From CAZUHB01 sp964620445 (GTDB taxonomy: Bacteria > Planctomycetota > B15-G4 > CAYZWU01), in contig CAZUHB010000021.1 in assembly GCA_964620445.1 (NCBI GenBank), positions 31,125-95,124 on the forward strand: a stretch of DNA of 64,000 bases, written 5' to 3'. Positions within the stretch are counted from its first letter, which is position 1, and the number at the start of each line of letters is the position of its first letter. The notes under the pieces were generated by a model. That model was not told where the DNA came from. It ran no database searches and worked only from the letters and a program-made list of their open reading frames with translations. The position numbers and the translations under genes are program-made. Of the stretch, positions 15,163-23,358 are shown in pieces.

Positions 15163-17223
15163 TTACCAGATCGGCTTGCCGATCATTTCGGGTGCCTTGT
15201 CGACACCGTATTCCTTGAGAATCGTGACGGTGAGGTCGTAGAGCTTGGGGTCGTCGAGGATCATCTTCTTGTTCGCGAAGAGGATCCCGGGAACTTCTTC
15301 TGCGGCCATGAGGTGGTTGCCGCTCCAGGGATTCAGGTTGTCCTGAATGATTTCACTCGAGAATTCGCCGAGCGCAGACTTGTCGGAGACACCGTATCCC
15401 CCGAAAAATCCGACGACGATTTCCGGCGCGTTGTCGATCGCCGCTCCCCTGTAGATTTCACGCCCCTTGTACATCGTGTAAAAGAGGGATTTCCCGTTAT
15501 CAGGATCCTTCTCTGCCATCAGTCTGCCGCAGATCTCGTCCACAAGGTTTTCCACCTCTGGCTGTTTCACGATCCCTTTGGGATCGCGTCCATCGATATT
15601 AAGGTAGATGCTCCCGAAACCGATGCCGTAAGCCTGCGTGCGCGACCAGTCCACATCGCTGAAGTCGAGTTCGTCGAGCTTGCCCTTGTCCGCATCCTCC
15701 TTGAGATGAAGGTAACCATGTTCCAGGAGCCAGGTGTTGAGATTGAAGGTCCGGTAGAAGGGGGCAAATCCATGATCGGACATGATGACGAGCGTATCCC
15801 CTTCGCGCAGGTTTTTGCGGACCTGGCCGATGACACCATCGATGTCCTTGTAAAGAGTTTTGATGAAGGTCTTGTTGTACTCAGACTCGTTCTCGTCGTG
15901 GAAAGGGTGATTCTCATCCATGAGCGCCCAGAACATGTGCTGGTCGAGGTCGATGCTGCAGAAGTAATAGAAGAGGAGGCCGCTGTCGTGATCGTCGATC
16001 ATCTCGTGAAGCATCTCCTTGCGCTTCTCATAGATCAGCATGGAGTGGGTGCGGTACTCGTCATAGTTAATGATTCCGTCCTTGAGCGCAGCCGTGTTCT
16101 CGGGCATGCCTTTCGTTTCGAAGACGCCGTACTTGTCAAACAGCTCGGCCGACCAGCTCGACGGCGTGGTGATCTCGGCGCTCGGTGCCGCCGGATCTAT
16201 GTTGATCGGATCGACGAACAGTCTGAAATTCGGGCGCACCTCGGCGAGGTAGAAGCGGACGAGTCCCGAAATACTCGTCACGTAGGGGATCACCTCGAAA
16301 TCGACGGAAACGAAATCGCTCCATTCACCCTCGCTGAGGATCAGCGGAATGGCCTCGCCTTCTTCGCCGATCTCGATCTTGACTATCGGTTTCTGGGGAT
16401 CGATATAAGCACGGAAAGGGACTTTCATCTCCGGGGGAATCTCGCCCTCTTCGACCGCGATGCTGGCGTTCGGTGGGCCGTATAGAAAATCTCGAAACAC
16501 GTGGTCATAGATCGTGTTCGCAACGAGGACACCCTTTGTCACCTTTCCGGGAATGGCGAACTGGTCCTCGGTGTAAAGATAATAAGTCCCGTACCCGCCC
16601 TTGAAATCGGGAGTTCCCATACCGCTCATCGTTTTTTGCCCCGTCTCGGTGGGGGGGTAGTGTGCGGGAATCTTGTAGATCGTCGCCGGGACGTCATGAT
16701 CCTCGAGCAGTTCCCATAGGGCGGCACCCCGTCGCATGTTGATCTGCGCCCCGCCGGTGAGCGGGAAATAGCGTCCGAAAAGTGTCAGAGAGAATCCCAC
16801 GTCCTCCGTCTCCACGATCGGATCAACCGGCATGAGGTGCGCCTCGCCCGTCTCGGAATCCTCTTCCCATTTATGGTGAAGGAAGTCGTAGATCCCGTGC
16901 CCGCCCGGATTCTGTCCGGTGATGAAATTGGACCAGGCCACCGGGCTCTCGGGCGGAATGCTCGTTCCCATCGATCGGAAATCTCCTTCCTTTTCCAGAT
17001 CAGCCAGATTGGGAAGCAGACCCTGGTCGAGCCACTTCCTGGTCAGCTTGTAGTCCATGCCGTCGATGGCAATGACTATGACCCGGTGCGAATCGTTCTC
17101 CGCGCAGCCGCAGAGAAAGGTAAGAAAGCCCGCGAAAAGGAGGTAAGCAGAAAGCAGGGCCGCACCATTCTTGAACAGGGAGTCGATGCCTCTTGATTCA
17201 GTCGATCTGTTGGGAAAATTCAT
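15163..17223 (-). CDS. Lipoprotein phosphodiesterase/nucleotide pyrophosphatase of the alkaline phosphatase superfamily
   Basis: The family hydrolyses phosphodiester or phosphomonoester bonds using two metal ions and a Thr/Ser nucleophile. The 686-residue product has a hydrophobic leader with a lipobox ending in C40 (TFLCGC). The superfamily core follows: AIDGMD (D54 as first metal ligand), PESPVAWSNF with S98 in the nucleophile position, the HGIYDFLHHK segment, and the distal VIMSDHGFAPF (Asp-His metal pair). It is about 680 residues like its upstream neighbour, with which it is clearly paralogous (shared PxSPVAWSxF, HxIxDFL, NxWL and SDHGF motifs). The substrate is unknown; envelope glycans or lipids are plausible. 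Confidence 0.88.
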   Translation of the reverse strand: MNFPNRSTESRGIDSLFKNGAALLSAYLLFAGFLTFLCGCAENDSHRVIVIAIDGMDYKLTRKWLDQGLLPNLADLEKEGDFRSMGTSIPPESPVAWSNFITGQNPGGHGIYDFLHHKWEEDSETGEAHLMPVDPIVETEDVGFSLTLFGRYFPLTGGAQINMRRGAALWELLEDHDVPATIYKIPAHYPPTETGQKTMSGMGTPDFKGGYGTYYLYTEDQFAIPGKVTKGVLVANTIYDHVFRDFLYGPPNASIAVEEGEIPPEMKVPFRAYIDPQKPIVKIEIGEEGEAIPLILSEGEWSDFVSVDFEVIPYVTSISGLVRFYLAEVRPNFRLFVDPINIDPAAPSAEITTPSSWSAELFDKYGVFETKGMPENTAALKDGIINYDEYRTHSMLIYEKRKEMLHEMIDDHDSGLLFYYFCSIDLDQHMFWALMDENHPFHDENESEYNKTFIKTLYKDIDGVIGQVRKNLREGDTLVIMSDHGFAPFYRTFNLNTWLLEHGYLHLKEDADKGKLDELDFSDVDWSRTQAYGIGFGSIYLNIDGRDPKGIVKQPEVENLVDEICGRLMAEKDPDNGKSLFYTMYKGREIYRGAAIDNAPEIVVGFFGGYGVSDKSALGEFSSEIIQDNLNPWSGNHLMAAEEVPGILFANKKMILDDPKLYDLTVTILKEYGVDKAPEMIGKPIW

Positions 17224-17241
17224 CTTCTTGAGATACTCTCC

Positions 17242-19383
17242 TCAATTATGCTCGCTCGCCTGAGTTTTTCTTTCCGGCTTGCCGCTGATCAAAGACACAC
17301 CGTCCATGTGGGGTTGCTTGGCCACGCCAAAGAGGTGCAGGATCGTGGGGGCGATGTCCATGAGTCTCGGCCTCTCCACATCAATCGTATGGTTGCAAAA
17401 GAAAATTCCCGGAACGAGGACCGGATCGATGCAGTGATCGCCGCTCCAGCTCTTGATGTTGTCCTCGATAATGGTCTGATCGACCTTGCCCACGGCGCAA
17501 TCCCATGACGCACGGTAACCGATCTTGTACCCGATCAGCAGGTCGGGGCAGTTCGAGACGAATGGCCCATTGAATATATTCTTCGCATCGTAGATGCGGT
17601 TGATCGCCTTGGTGTCTTCCTCTTCGTCGTAGAGTTCCATCAGGCCGGCTGTGATCTCTTCCTTCAAGCGGGCTTCTTCTTCGCCAGGCTCCACGATGCC
17701 GCGGGATTCCCTGTCCTTGATATTGAGGTAAATCCCTGACAGACCGAGCGCGAAGGCTTTGGTCCTGCTCCAATCCACGTTTTCGAACCACTCGCCGCTC
17801 CCCTCGGCCCCGTTCTTCATGGCCATGTAGCCCTTGGACATCAGCCAAGAGTTGAGATTGATACCGCGGCGGAAGACCTTGAATCCGTGGTCGGAAATGA
17901 CCATGAGCATGGTCTTGGTGCCTTCGATCTTTTTCATGGCGCGGCCCACGAGGTCGTCCATGCGCACGTAGAGGTCTTCGATGGCGTTCTTGTGAATCTC
18001 CGTGTCTTTGTCGCGATTCGCCGGGTGGGTGGGATCGGTATAGCGCATGAACATGTGCTGGATCCGGTCGGTGGCGTCGAAAACGGTGACCACGGTCCCC
18101 TTCTTGGTCTTGTCGAGGGCGTCGAAAAACATCTTTTCGCGCTCGCCGTGGATCAGGTAAGCCTGATCGAGGAACGCCTTCTCGTCGATGACCCGCTCGT
18201 TGAGGGCCCACGTGTCCTCGGCCAAACCGAGTGTGGCATAGGGGCCGTAGGTCTTCGATAGATAGGTCGCGTACGTGAAGGGATGGGAAATCGGCAGGGC
18301 GGGATTGTCCGGATCGATGTGAATCGGAGTCATGTAACATTTGAACTCCGGCTCCATCTCCATCACGTAGAAGCGGCACAATCCTCGAACCTTGATGCCA
18401 AGACCGGCCTTGAAAACAATGTGGATCCAGTCCGAGTACTCCCGCTCCTTGAGTGTGAATGGCTCCTCGCCGACCTCGAAGAGAGCGGTCCGCTCGGTCT
18501 TATCCACCGTGATCGTCAGGGGCGCTTTCATCTCCGGGGTGCCCTGCTTGAGCGAGTTGGGCGGCCCCGTGACCTCGGCGTGGATCGTGTCACCATCCCA
18601 CGCCACCGGGATGCGCACACCCTGCGTGGTGTCTTCGTCGATCTTTTCGGTCGTGTAGAAGGAGAAAGTCCCCTGCGTGCCGCGCAGATCGGGGACGCAC
18701 ATCGCCGAGAGGCTCACACCATAAAATTTCTCCGGCGGAAAGGTGATCGGAACGCGGATGATCGAACTGAAAATCTTCTTGTCACCCAGGATTTTCCAGA
18801 AGGGAATCCCCTTCCGAAGGAGCTTGATGCGGGGCTTGCCCAGCGGAATCCGGAAATTGCCGATCTTGATCACGTTTCCGCTATCCTTGATGTCGGCCGA
18901 GGACAACACGGACAGGTAGGACTTCGGATCGCGCGCCAGGAAGTCGAATATATTGTGCTTCGACGGATCCACGCCCGTCTGGAAAGACGACCAAGCCACG
19001 GGCGACATGGAAGGGATGGTCGTTGCCAAGGGGTGAAAACAGCCCATATCCATGAGCTTCTTGAAATTGGGCAGTTTCCCTTCGTTGATGTATTTTCTCG
19101 CCCGCGCCGGATCGAGTCCATCCAGTCCAACGACCACGACACGATCTACGAGACTCTTGGTCAATGCCCGTCTCTTGTAAAAAACACGAATCGCGGCTCT
19201 GATCGGCCACATGAGGATCGTGACCAGAGCCAGAGCAATGGCAATGAAAAAGACAAGAAAGGTGCCGAGAAACGCAAATCCAGCTCCTGGACCGATGTAT
19301 GCATCAGCCCTGTCGCAAACAGAGAGGCTGATCCAGAGGACCAGAAGGAAAATGATCAGAGGTTTCGGTGTTCGCTGGTTCAT
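17242..19383 (-). CDS. Membrane-anchored alkaline-phosphatase-superfamily phosphodiesterase
   Basis: This 713-residue protein has an N-terminal signal-like helix (10-27), then a second long hydrophobic stretch (33-60) with GPGAGFAFLGTF, placing the catalytic domain outside the cytoplasm or on a membrane hairpin. The core shows VVGLDGLD (D88), SMSPVAWSSF (S132 as nucleophile), HNIFDFLARD, and the distal VISDHGFKVF. It is the paralogue of the downstream lipoprotein gene, separated by 18 bases, so both are probably cotranscribed with the small ribbon-helix-helix protein and the membrane protein. It may act on phosphate-modified sugars or lipids of the envelope; no substrate evidence is visible. 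Confidence 0.88.
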   Translation of the reverse strand: MNQRTPKPLIIFLLVLWISLSVCDRADAYIGPGAGFAFLGTFLVFFIAIALALVTILMWPIRAAIRVFYKRRALTKSLVDRVVVVGLDGLDPARARKYINEGKLPNFKKLMDMGCFHPLATTIPSMSPVAWSSFQTGVDPSKHNIFDFLARDPKSYLSVLSSADIKDSGNVIKIGNFRIPLGKPRIKLLRKGIPFWKILGDKKIFSSIIRVPITFPPEKFYGVSLSAMCVPDLRGTQGTFSFYTTEKIDEDTTQGVRIPVAWDGDTIHAEVTGPPNSLKQGTPEMKAPLTITVDKTERTALFEVGEEPFTLKEREYSDWIHIVFKAGLGIKVRGLCRFYVMEMEPEFKCYMTPIHIDPDNPALPISHPFTYATYLSKTYGPYATLGLAEDTWALNERVIDEKAFLDQAYLIHGEREKMFFDALDKTKKGTVVTVFDATDRIQHMFMRYTDPTHPANRDKDTEIHKNAIEDLYVRMDDLVGRAMKKIEGTKTMLMVISDHGFKVFRRGINLNSWLMSKGYMAMKNGAEGSGEWFENVDWSRTKAFALGLSGIYLNIKDRESRGIVEPGEEEARLKEEITAGLMELYDEEEDTKAINRIYDAKNIFNGPFVSNCPDLLIGYKIGYRASWDCAVGKVDQTIIEDNIKSWSGDHCIDPVLVPGIFFCNHTIDVERPRLMDIAPTILHLFGVAKQPHMDGVSLISGKPERKTQASEHN

Positions 19384-19888
19384 GATTTTCTCTAAAGACC
19401 ACTTATACGAGATCCGGAAATCGGGACAGTGGACAAAAGCCCAACTTTACTCGAAAGATCGCCGAACTACAATCGCGCAGCATGCTCTCCCGAACGATTC
19501 CGAAAAATCAGTGCCTGCTCAGGGAGCAAACAGAGCATCGGAGCGGTTGAATTATCTGTAACTCTCATGAATATCTTGGAATAGATCAATGAGCGATCGC
19601 CTTCACGGCCGGGGAAAATCGCATTTTGATTGGAAGATTATTTTAGTCCAGTCAAAAAGCGCTTCAAGATAGAACTCTGCAAACAAATCAATTTTGACTC
19701 ATCACTAATTCAATATCCCGGGAAAAACTCTCTGTCATCGGCCTTGCGGAGTCCGTACAATGAGCTGCTCTTTTTATCGGCCAAGGGGTTGAAAAACCGT
19801 AATGTAACCTCTGGTCTATCAAAGTTTTCTGCCAATCCTCCGGCATTGTCGATTCGAGGTTGTTAGCGTCACTGGGAGTACGAACAAG
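19384..19888. other. Intergenic region between divergent phosphodiesterase and lipoprotein genes
   Basis: About 500 bases with lower GC than the neighbours. I see no gene, RNA structure or clear promoter in it. It should hold the divergent promoters of the phosphodiesterase cluster and of the two lipoprotein genes. The only rightward frame of note (79 codons, 19630-19866) has no motif or ribosome-binding site. Confidence 0.5.
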
Positions 19889-20407
19889 ATGATTTTCAAA
19901 AATGCCGCATTTCTGATTTCTTTGCTTTTCATTCTTCTTTTCACCGCATGCAACGGCGTTTCGACTCCGGCCGAACAAGAGAAAGCAGCGGACAAGGCCA
20001 TGGCTGCAGAGGACTTTCAGAAAGCCTACGATCTCTATCAGGGACTCGTGAACTGGAAGGGCGAGGGCGACGTCGACGCGGGCTCACGTTTCAAGGCGGC
20101 CCTCGAATCGATCAAGTGTCAGGTCCAGCTCAAACTCTACGATGAAGCCGGGGCCGGATTCCTCAAACTGGAAGAAGACTTTGCCGACGAAATGGCCAAA
20201 GACGATTCCTATAAACACGCACTTGCCGTGACAAATGAAATGGCGAGAGCGGAAGCACCCGTTCTGGTCATGGTCGACATCATCGATTATGCCAAGAAGA
20301 AGTGGCCCGCGGTGGATACCAAATTCGACACCTACAAAGACGATCTCGTCAAACGCGCCCAGACCGACGCGGAAAAAGCAGCCCTCAAAAAGCTCGGCTA
20401 CCTTTAA
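19889..20407 (+). CDS. Small lipoprotein with TPR-like helices and LGYL tail
   Basis: The 172-residue product has a classic lipoprotein signal (LLFTAC, C21). The mature part is helical with one clear TPR-like unit (AMAAEDFQKAYDLYQGLV) and then about 100 residues without a known motif, ending KKLGYL. It is paralogous to the next gene: both have a lipobox, one tetratricopeptide-like unit, a central DEMxKxDxYxH segment, a VDxIxxA+KxxP segment and the same C-terminal tail. The function is unknown; proximity to the membrane phosphodiesterases suggests an envelope role. Confidence 0.8.
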   Translation: MIFKNAAFLISLLFILLFTACNGVSTPAEQEKAADKAMAAEDFQKAYDLYQGLVNWKGEGDVDAGSRFKAALESIKCQVQLKLYDEAGAGFLKLEEDFADEMAKDDSYKHALAVTNEMARAEAPVLVMVDIIDYAKKKWPAVDTKFDTYKDDLVKRAQTDAEKAALKKLGYL

Positions 20408-20428
20408 ACAATCATGGAGGCCGGCGCC

Positions 20429-20983
20429 ATGGCCGGTGTTGAAGAAGAGGTCAACCGTCTCGCTTCGATTCGAGAGCGACTCAATCTGCTGCTATTCGTG
20501 GTCTTCTTGATGACTGTCCTGTCTCTGGGCTGCACCGATGATCCGTCGCCCGAGGAGCGCCTTTGCGAGGCTCGGATACTACTCGAATCGGACGCTCCCG
20601 AGAAAGCCTTCCGCGTGTTTCAGGGAATTCTGAATCAGGAGGATGAAGCCTCGACAGAACTCCGTTTTCACGCGGCGCGCGATTCGGTTTTATGCCGGGT
20701 GCGGATGGGTCGATTCCAGGAGGCGTTGGAGGATTTCAGGAATCTCTACAGATCATATCCGGACGAGATGAGCAAACCGGACGCCTACACTCACGTCCTG
20801 ACTTTTCTCGAGGACCTCTTGCGCCAAGAGGCCGGGATCCAGACGATTGTTGATTTCATCGTAGAAGCACGAAAACAACATCCTGATGCGCCCGATGTCT
20901 TTGAGCGATTCAAGGACGCGCTCATCAAGCGCGTCGAAGCAGACGATGAGTTGAAACACCTCAAGAGGATTTCGTACTTGTGA
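20429..20983 (+). CDS. Small lipoprotein, paralogue of the preceding gene
   Basis: The start is ATG at 20429, which has GGAGG 8 bases upstream; an in-frame ATG 15 bases earlier has none. The 184-residue product has an unusually long N-terminal region before its membrane segment and lipobox (LSLGC, C35). It shares the helical plan of the preceding lipoprotein (SDAPEKAFRVFQGIL, DEMSKPDAYTHV, VDFIVEARKQHPD) and ends LKRISYL. It lies 21 bases after that gene, so the two are cotranscribed. Its last 23 bases overlap the end of the convergent iorA gene. Confidence 0.78.
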   Translation: MAGVEEEVNRLASIRERLNLLLFVVFLMTVLSLGCTDDPSPEERLCEARILLESDAPEKAFRVFQGILNQEDEASTELRFHAARDSVLCRVRMGRFQEALEDFRNLYRSYPDEMSKPDAYTHVLTFLEDLLRQEAGIQTIVDFIVEARKQHPDAPDVFERFKDALIKRVEADDELKHLKRISYL

Positions 20984-22844
20984 GAGTGATCGCCTCCTCC
21001 TTGCAAGCCACCACGCACGATGCGCAATCCACGCAGAGCGAATGATCGATGCGCACGGGACCTTTCGGCTCGTCCTGGATCAAGGCGGGGCATTCGAACG
21101 CCTTGACGCACAGGCCGCAGCCCTCGCATTTAGCCTGGTCCACATCGATACGCTGGCCGGCCCACTGGGCGCGCGTCTTCTTCTCGTTGATCAAACAGGG
21201 GGCGCGGGAGATGATCACGGCCACACCGCCGTCCGGCGAATGGATGTATTCTTCCGCCTTCTTCAGGATCTCCTTCATGCGGCTGAAATCGTAGGGATCG
21301 ACGATCTCGAGGAATTCGACGGTTGTGCCGCGCACCGTGTCCTCGAGAGAGATCGCGTTGCCCGGAGTCCCGTCCGCCAGTACGCCGGTGCCTGGTGTGG
21401 GCTGCATTCCGGTCATGGCGGTGACCGCGTTGTCGAGGATCACGAGAATGAACCGCGCGTCCGTGTAGACCGCTGAGAGCAGTCCCGAGAGGCCCGAGTG
21501 AAAAAAGGTCGAGTCGCCGATGGTGGCGACCACTGTCTTCTTCTCGCTGTCTTGTCGATAGGCCTGTGAAAAGCCGGCCGCCATGCTCACCGCGGCGCCC
21601 ATGTCGACGCAGGTGTCCACGGCGCGGAGGTTGATTCCCAGTGTATAGCACCCGATGTCGGACGTGTAGATGGCGCGCGGAATCGCCTTGCGGATCGCGT
21701 AGAACGAGGCGCGGTGGGGGCATCCGGCGCAGAGCGTGGGACGTCGCGGTGTGAGGGACAAGCTATCGATCGCCTCCTGCAACTCGCTCAGCGCGACGGC
21801 GTCGTCTGCAGGGGCAGCTTTCAAGAGGCCTGAATCCACGAGGGCTCTGTCGAGGATCGCCTCCACCTTCTCGGGTGTCAGTTCCCCCGCGGAAGGGACA
21901 TGTCCCGATCGCCGTCCCAGCAGAGAACCGCGATCAGTGAATTGGCTCTCCACAGCGTCTTCGGGCTCCTCGAGAACGAGCACGCGGTAGTACGATCCCG
22001 CGAAAGCGTCGAGTGCGGCGTGATCAACGGGATGGCTCATCCCAACGGCCAGCAACGGGATATCGAGGGCTCGCTCCTTCAGGATGTCCCGCAGGTGGGC
22101 GAGCGACGGTCCGCCGGCCACGATCCCGAGCGGGCCGGTTTGCGCGCCCTCGCGAATGTTCCACACAGGATCGGCGCTTTCGGAGCGGCCAATTTCGGCG
22201 AGTTTGTCGTTCAGTTCGTGGTGGAGGGCGAGCCTGAATTTCGGCGTGGCCGCCCAGCGCTTGGGATTCTTTTTGAACGCGGCTTTCCGTTCGGTAGGCT
22301 CTGCCGGCTCGAAAGGGATCCACTGGCGCGCATGGCAGATCCTGATCGACGCGCGTACCATCACCGGCACCCGGTACTTCTCCGACAGTTCGAAGGCGTG
22401 GCGCGTCATCCGGCGTGCCTCGTCCGGGCTCGACGGATCGAGAACAGGGATCTTGGCGAACATGGCATGAACGCGGCTATCCTGCTCGGTCTGCGACGAG
22501 TGGGGGCCCGGATCGTCGCACGAAATAATCACGAATCCGCCCGCCGTGCCCGTGTAGGCCGCCGACATGAGCGGATCGGACGCCACGTTGAGGCCGACCT
22601 GCTTCATGACCACGGCCGCCCTCTTGCCCGACCAGGCAAACGCCAGGGCGGCTTCAAAAGCGACCTTCTCGTTGACCGACCACTCGGTGTAGGTGGGGAG
22701 GTCGAAGGTCTTCTTGAACCGCACGACCTCGGGAATGATTTCGGAGCTCGGAGTGCCCGGATACCCGAAAACTCCGTCGCACCCTCCCTCGATCAAGCCA
22801 CGCGCGATTGCGCCGTTGCCCATCAACACTTCGCCGTTGTTCAT
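20961..22844 (-). CDS. iorA: Indolepyruvate ferredoxin oxidoreductase, alpha subunit
   Basis: IorA binds thiamine diphosphate and carries the ferredoxin-like clusters used to oxidise aryl pyruvates to acyl-CoA. The 627-residue length fits. The N-terminal domain shows GNGAIARGLIEGG and GYPGTPSSEI, the middle ASFYAIRKAIP and SDIGCYTLG, the thiamine-binding part TIGDSTFFHSGL with DNAVTAMTG. The C-terminus has two CxxCxxCx3-4CP-type motifs (CEGCGLCVKAFECP, CVDCASCVVACKE) for 4Fe-4S clusters. The start overlaps a small membrane-protein gene by 4 bases (ATGA). IorB lies separately at 11.6-12.2 kb. Confidence 0.95.
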   Translation of the reverse strand: MNNGEVLMGNGAIARGLIEGGCDGVFGYPGTPSSEIIPEVVRFKKTFDLPTYTEWSVNEKVAFEAALAFAWSGKRAAVVMKQVGLNVASDPLMSAAYTGTAGGFVIISCDDPGPHSSQTEQDSRVHAMFAKIPVLDPSSPDEARRMTRHAFELSEKYRVPVMVRASIRICHARQWIPFEPAEPTERKAAFKKNPKRWAATPKFRLALHHELNDKLAEIGRSESADPVWNIREGAQTGPLGIVAGGPSLAHLRDILKERALDIPLLAVGMSHPVDHAALDAFAGSYYRVLVLEEPEDAVESQFTDRGSLLGRRSGHVPSAGELTPEKVEAILDRALVDSGLLKAAPADDAVALSELQEAIDSLSLTPRRPTLCAGCPHRASFYAIRKAIPRAIYTSDIGCYTLGINLRAVDTCVDMGAAVSMAAGFSQAYRQDSEKKTVVATIGDSTFFHSGLSGLLSAVYTDARFILVILDNAVTAMTGMQPTPGTGVLADGTPGNAISLEDTVRGTTVEFLEIVDPYDFSRMKEILKKAEEYIHSPDGGVAVIISRAPCLINEKKTRAQWAGQRIDVDQAKCEGCGLCVKAFECPALIQDEPKGPVRIDHSLCVDCASCVVACKEEAITLTSTKSS

Positions 22845-23083
22845 TCGGATTCTGAGTCCTTTCTCGATGTTTCATAATCCTTTATGGCGAGCTGTATGAT
22901 CACCACGCCCGCGACCGTGATCAGGAGGAACAGGAACGCCTTCCAGAGCCCGATGATGACCCCGAGGGCGCCGATCACGACAGCCACCTTCTGGCCGATC
23001 GTGCCCGACACGAAGATCGAAGTCAGCTTGGTGAGGAAATTCTCCTGCACCAGCTTTTTCAGCCCCTTGAAGAAATTCAGCAT
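22841..23083 (-). CDS. Small integral membrane protein translated ahead of iorA
   Basis: Eighty residues: an amphipathic, basic N-terminus (FFKGLKKLVQENFLTKL), then two hydrophobic segments at about 24-43 and 47-66, and a charged C-terminus. The pattern resembles DUF2273-like small membrane proteins but is not a secure match. The stop codon overlaps the iorA start (ATGA), so it is translationally coupled to that subunit. It may tether the oxidoreductase to the membrane, which is speculation from position only. Confidence 0.7.
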   Translation of the reverse strand: MLNFFKGLKKLVQENFLTKLTSIFVSGTIGQKVAVVIGALGVIIGLWKAFLFLLITVAGVVIIQLAIKDYETSRKDSESE

Positions 23084-23358
23084 GTGGCGCCCGTCTTCCT
23101 TCTGTTGTCAGCTCTCGCGGCTGGCCGCGCGAATGTCCCACGACCAGCGAAGGGAGTAAACTAACAAAGAGGCATGCTCCACGGAAATACAAAAGATCCT
23201 CTGTACAACAGCTGTTTTGGCTGTTTCCCGAGACTGTGACGCCTTAAAATGCGGGGATTGATTCGGAGAGCGATTTCGAACGCCCAAACAGCGAACCAGG
23301 CGCCTGAAGCTCCGTTCAGATCTCTCTCACAGCCTCGAGTTCAGTGACAGGACAGGAG

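Noticed and set aside
15097..16485. Long rightward frame (462 codons) opposite the lipoprotein phosphodiesterase
   Set aside because: It is the antisense shadow of a clearly recognisable gene and its translation has no domain or plausible composition; high GC makes such frames common.
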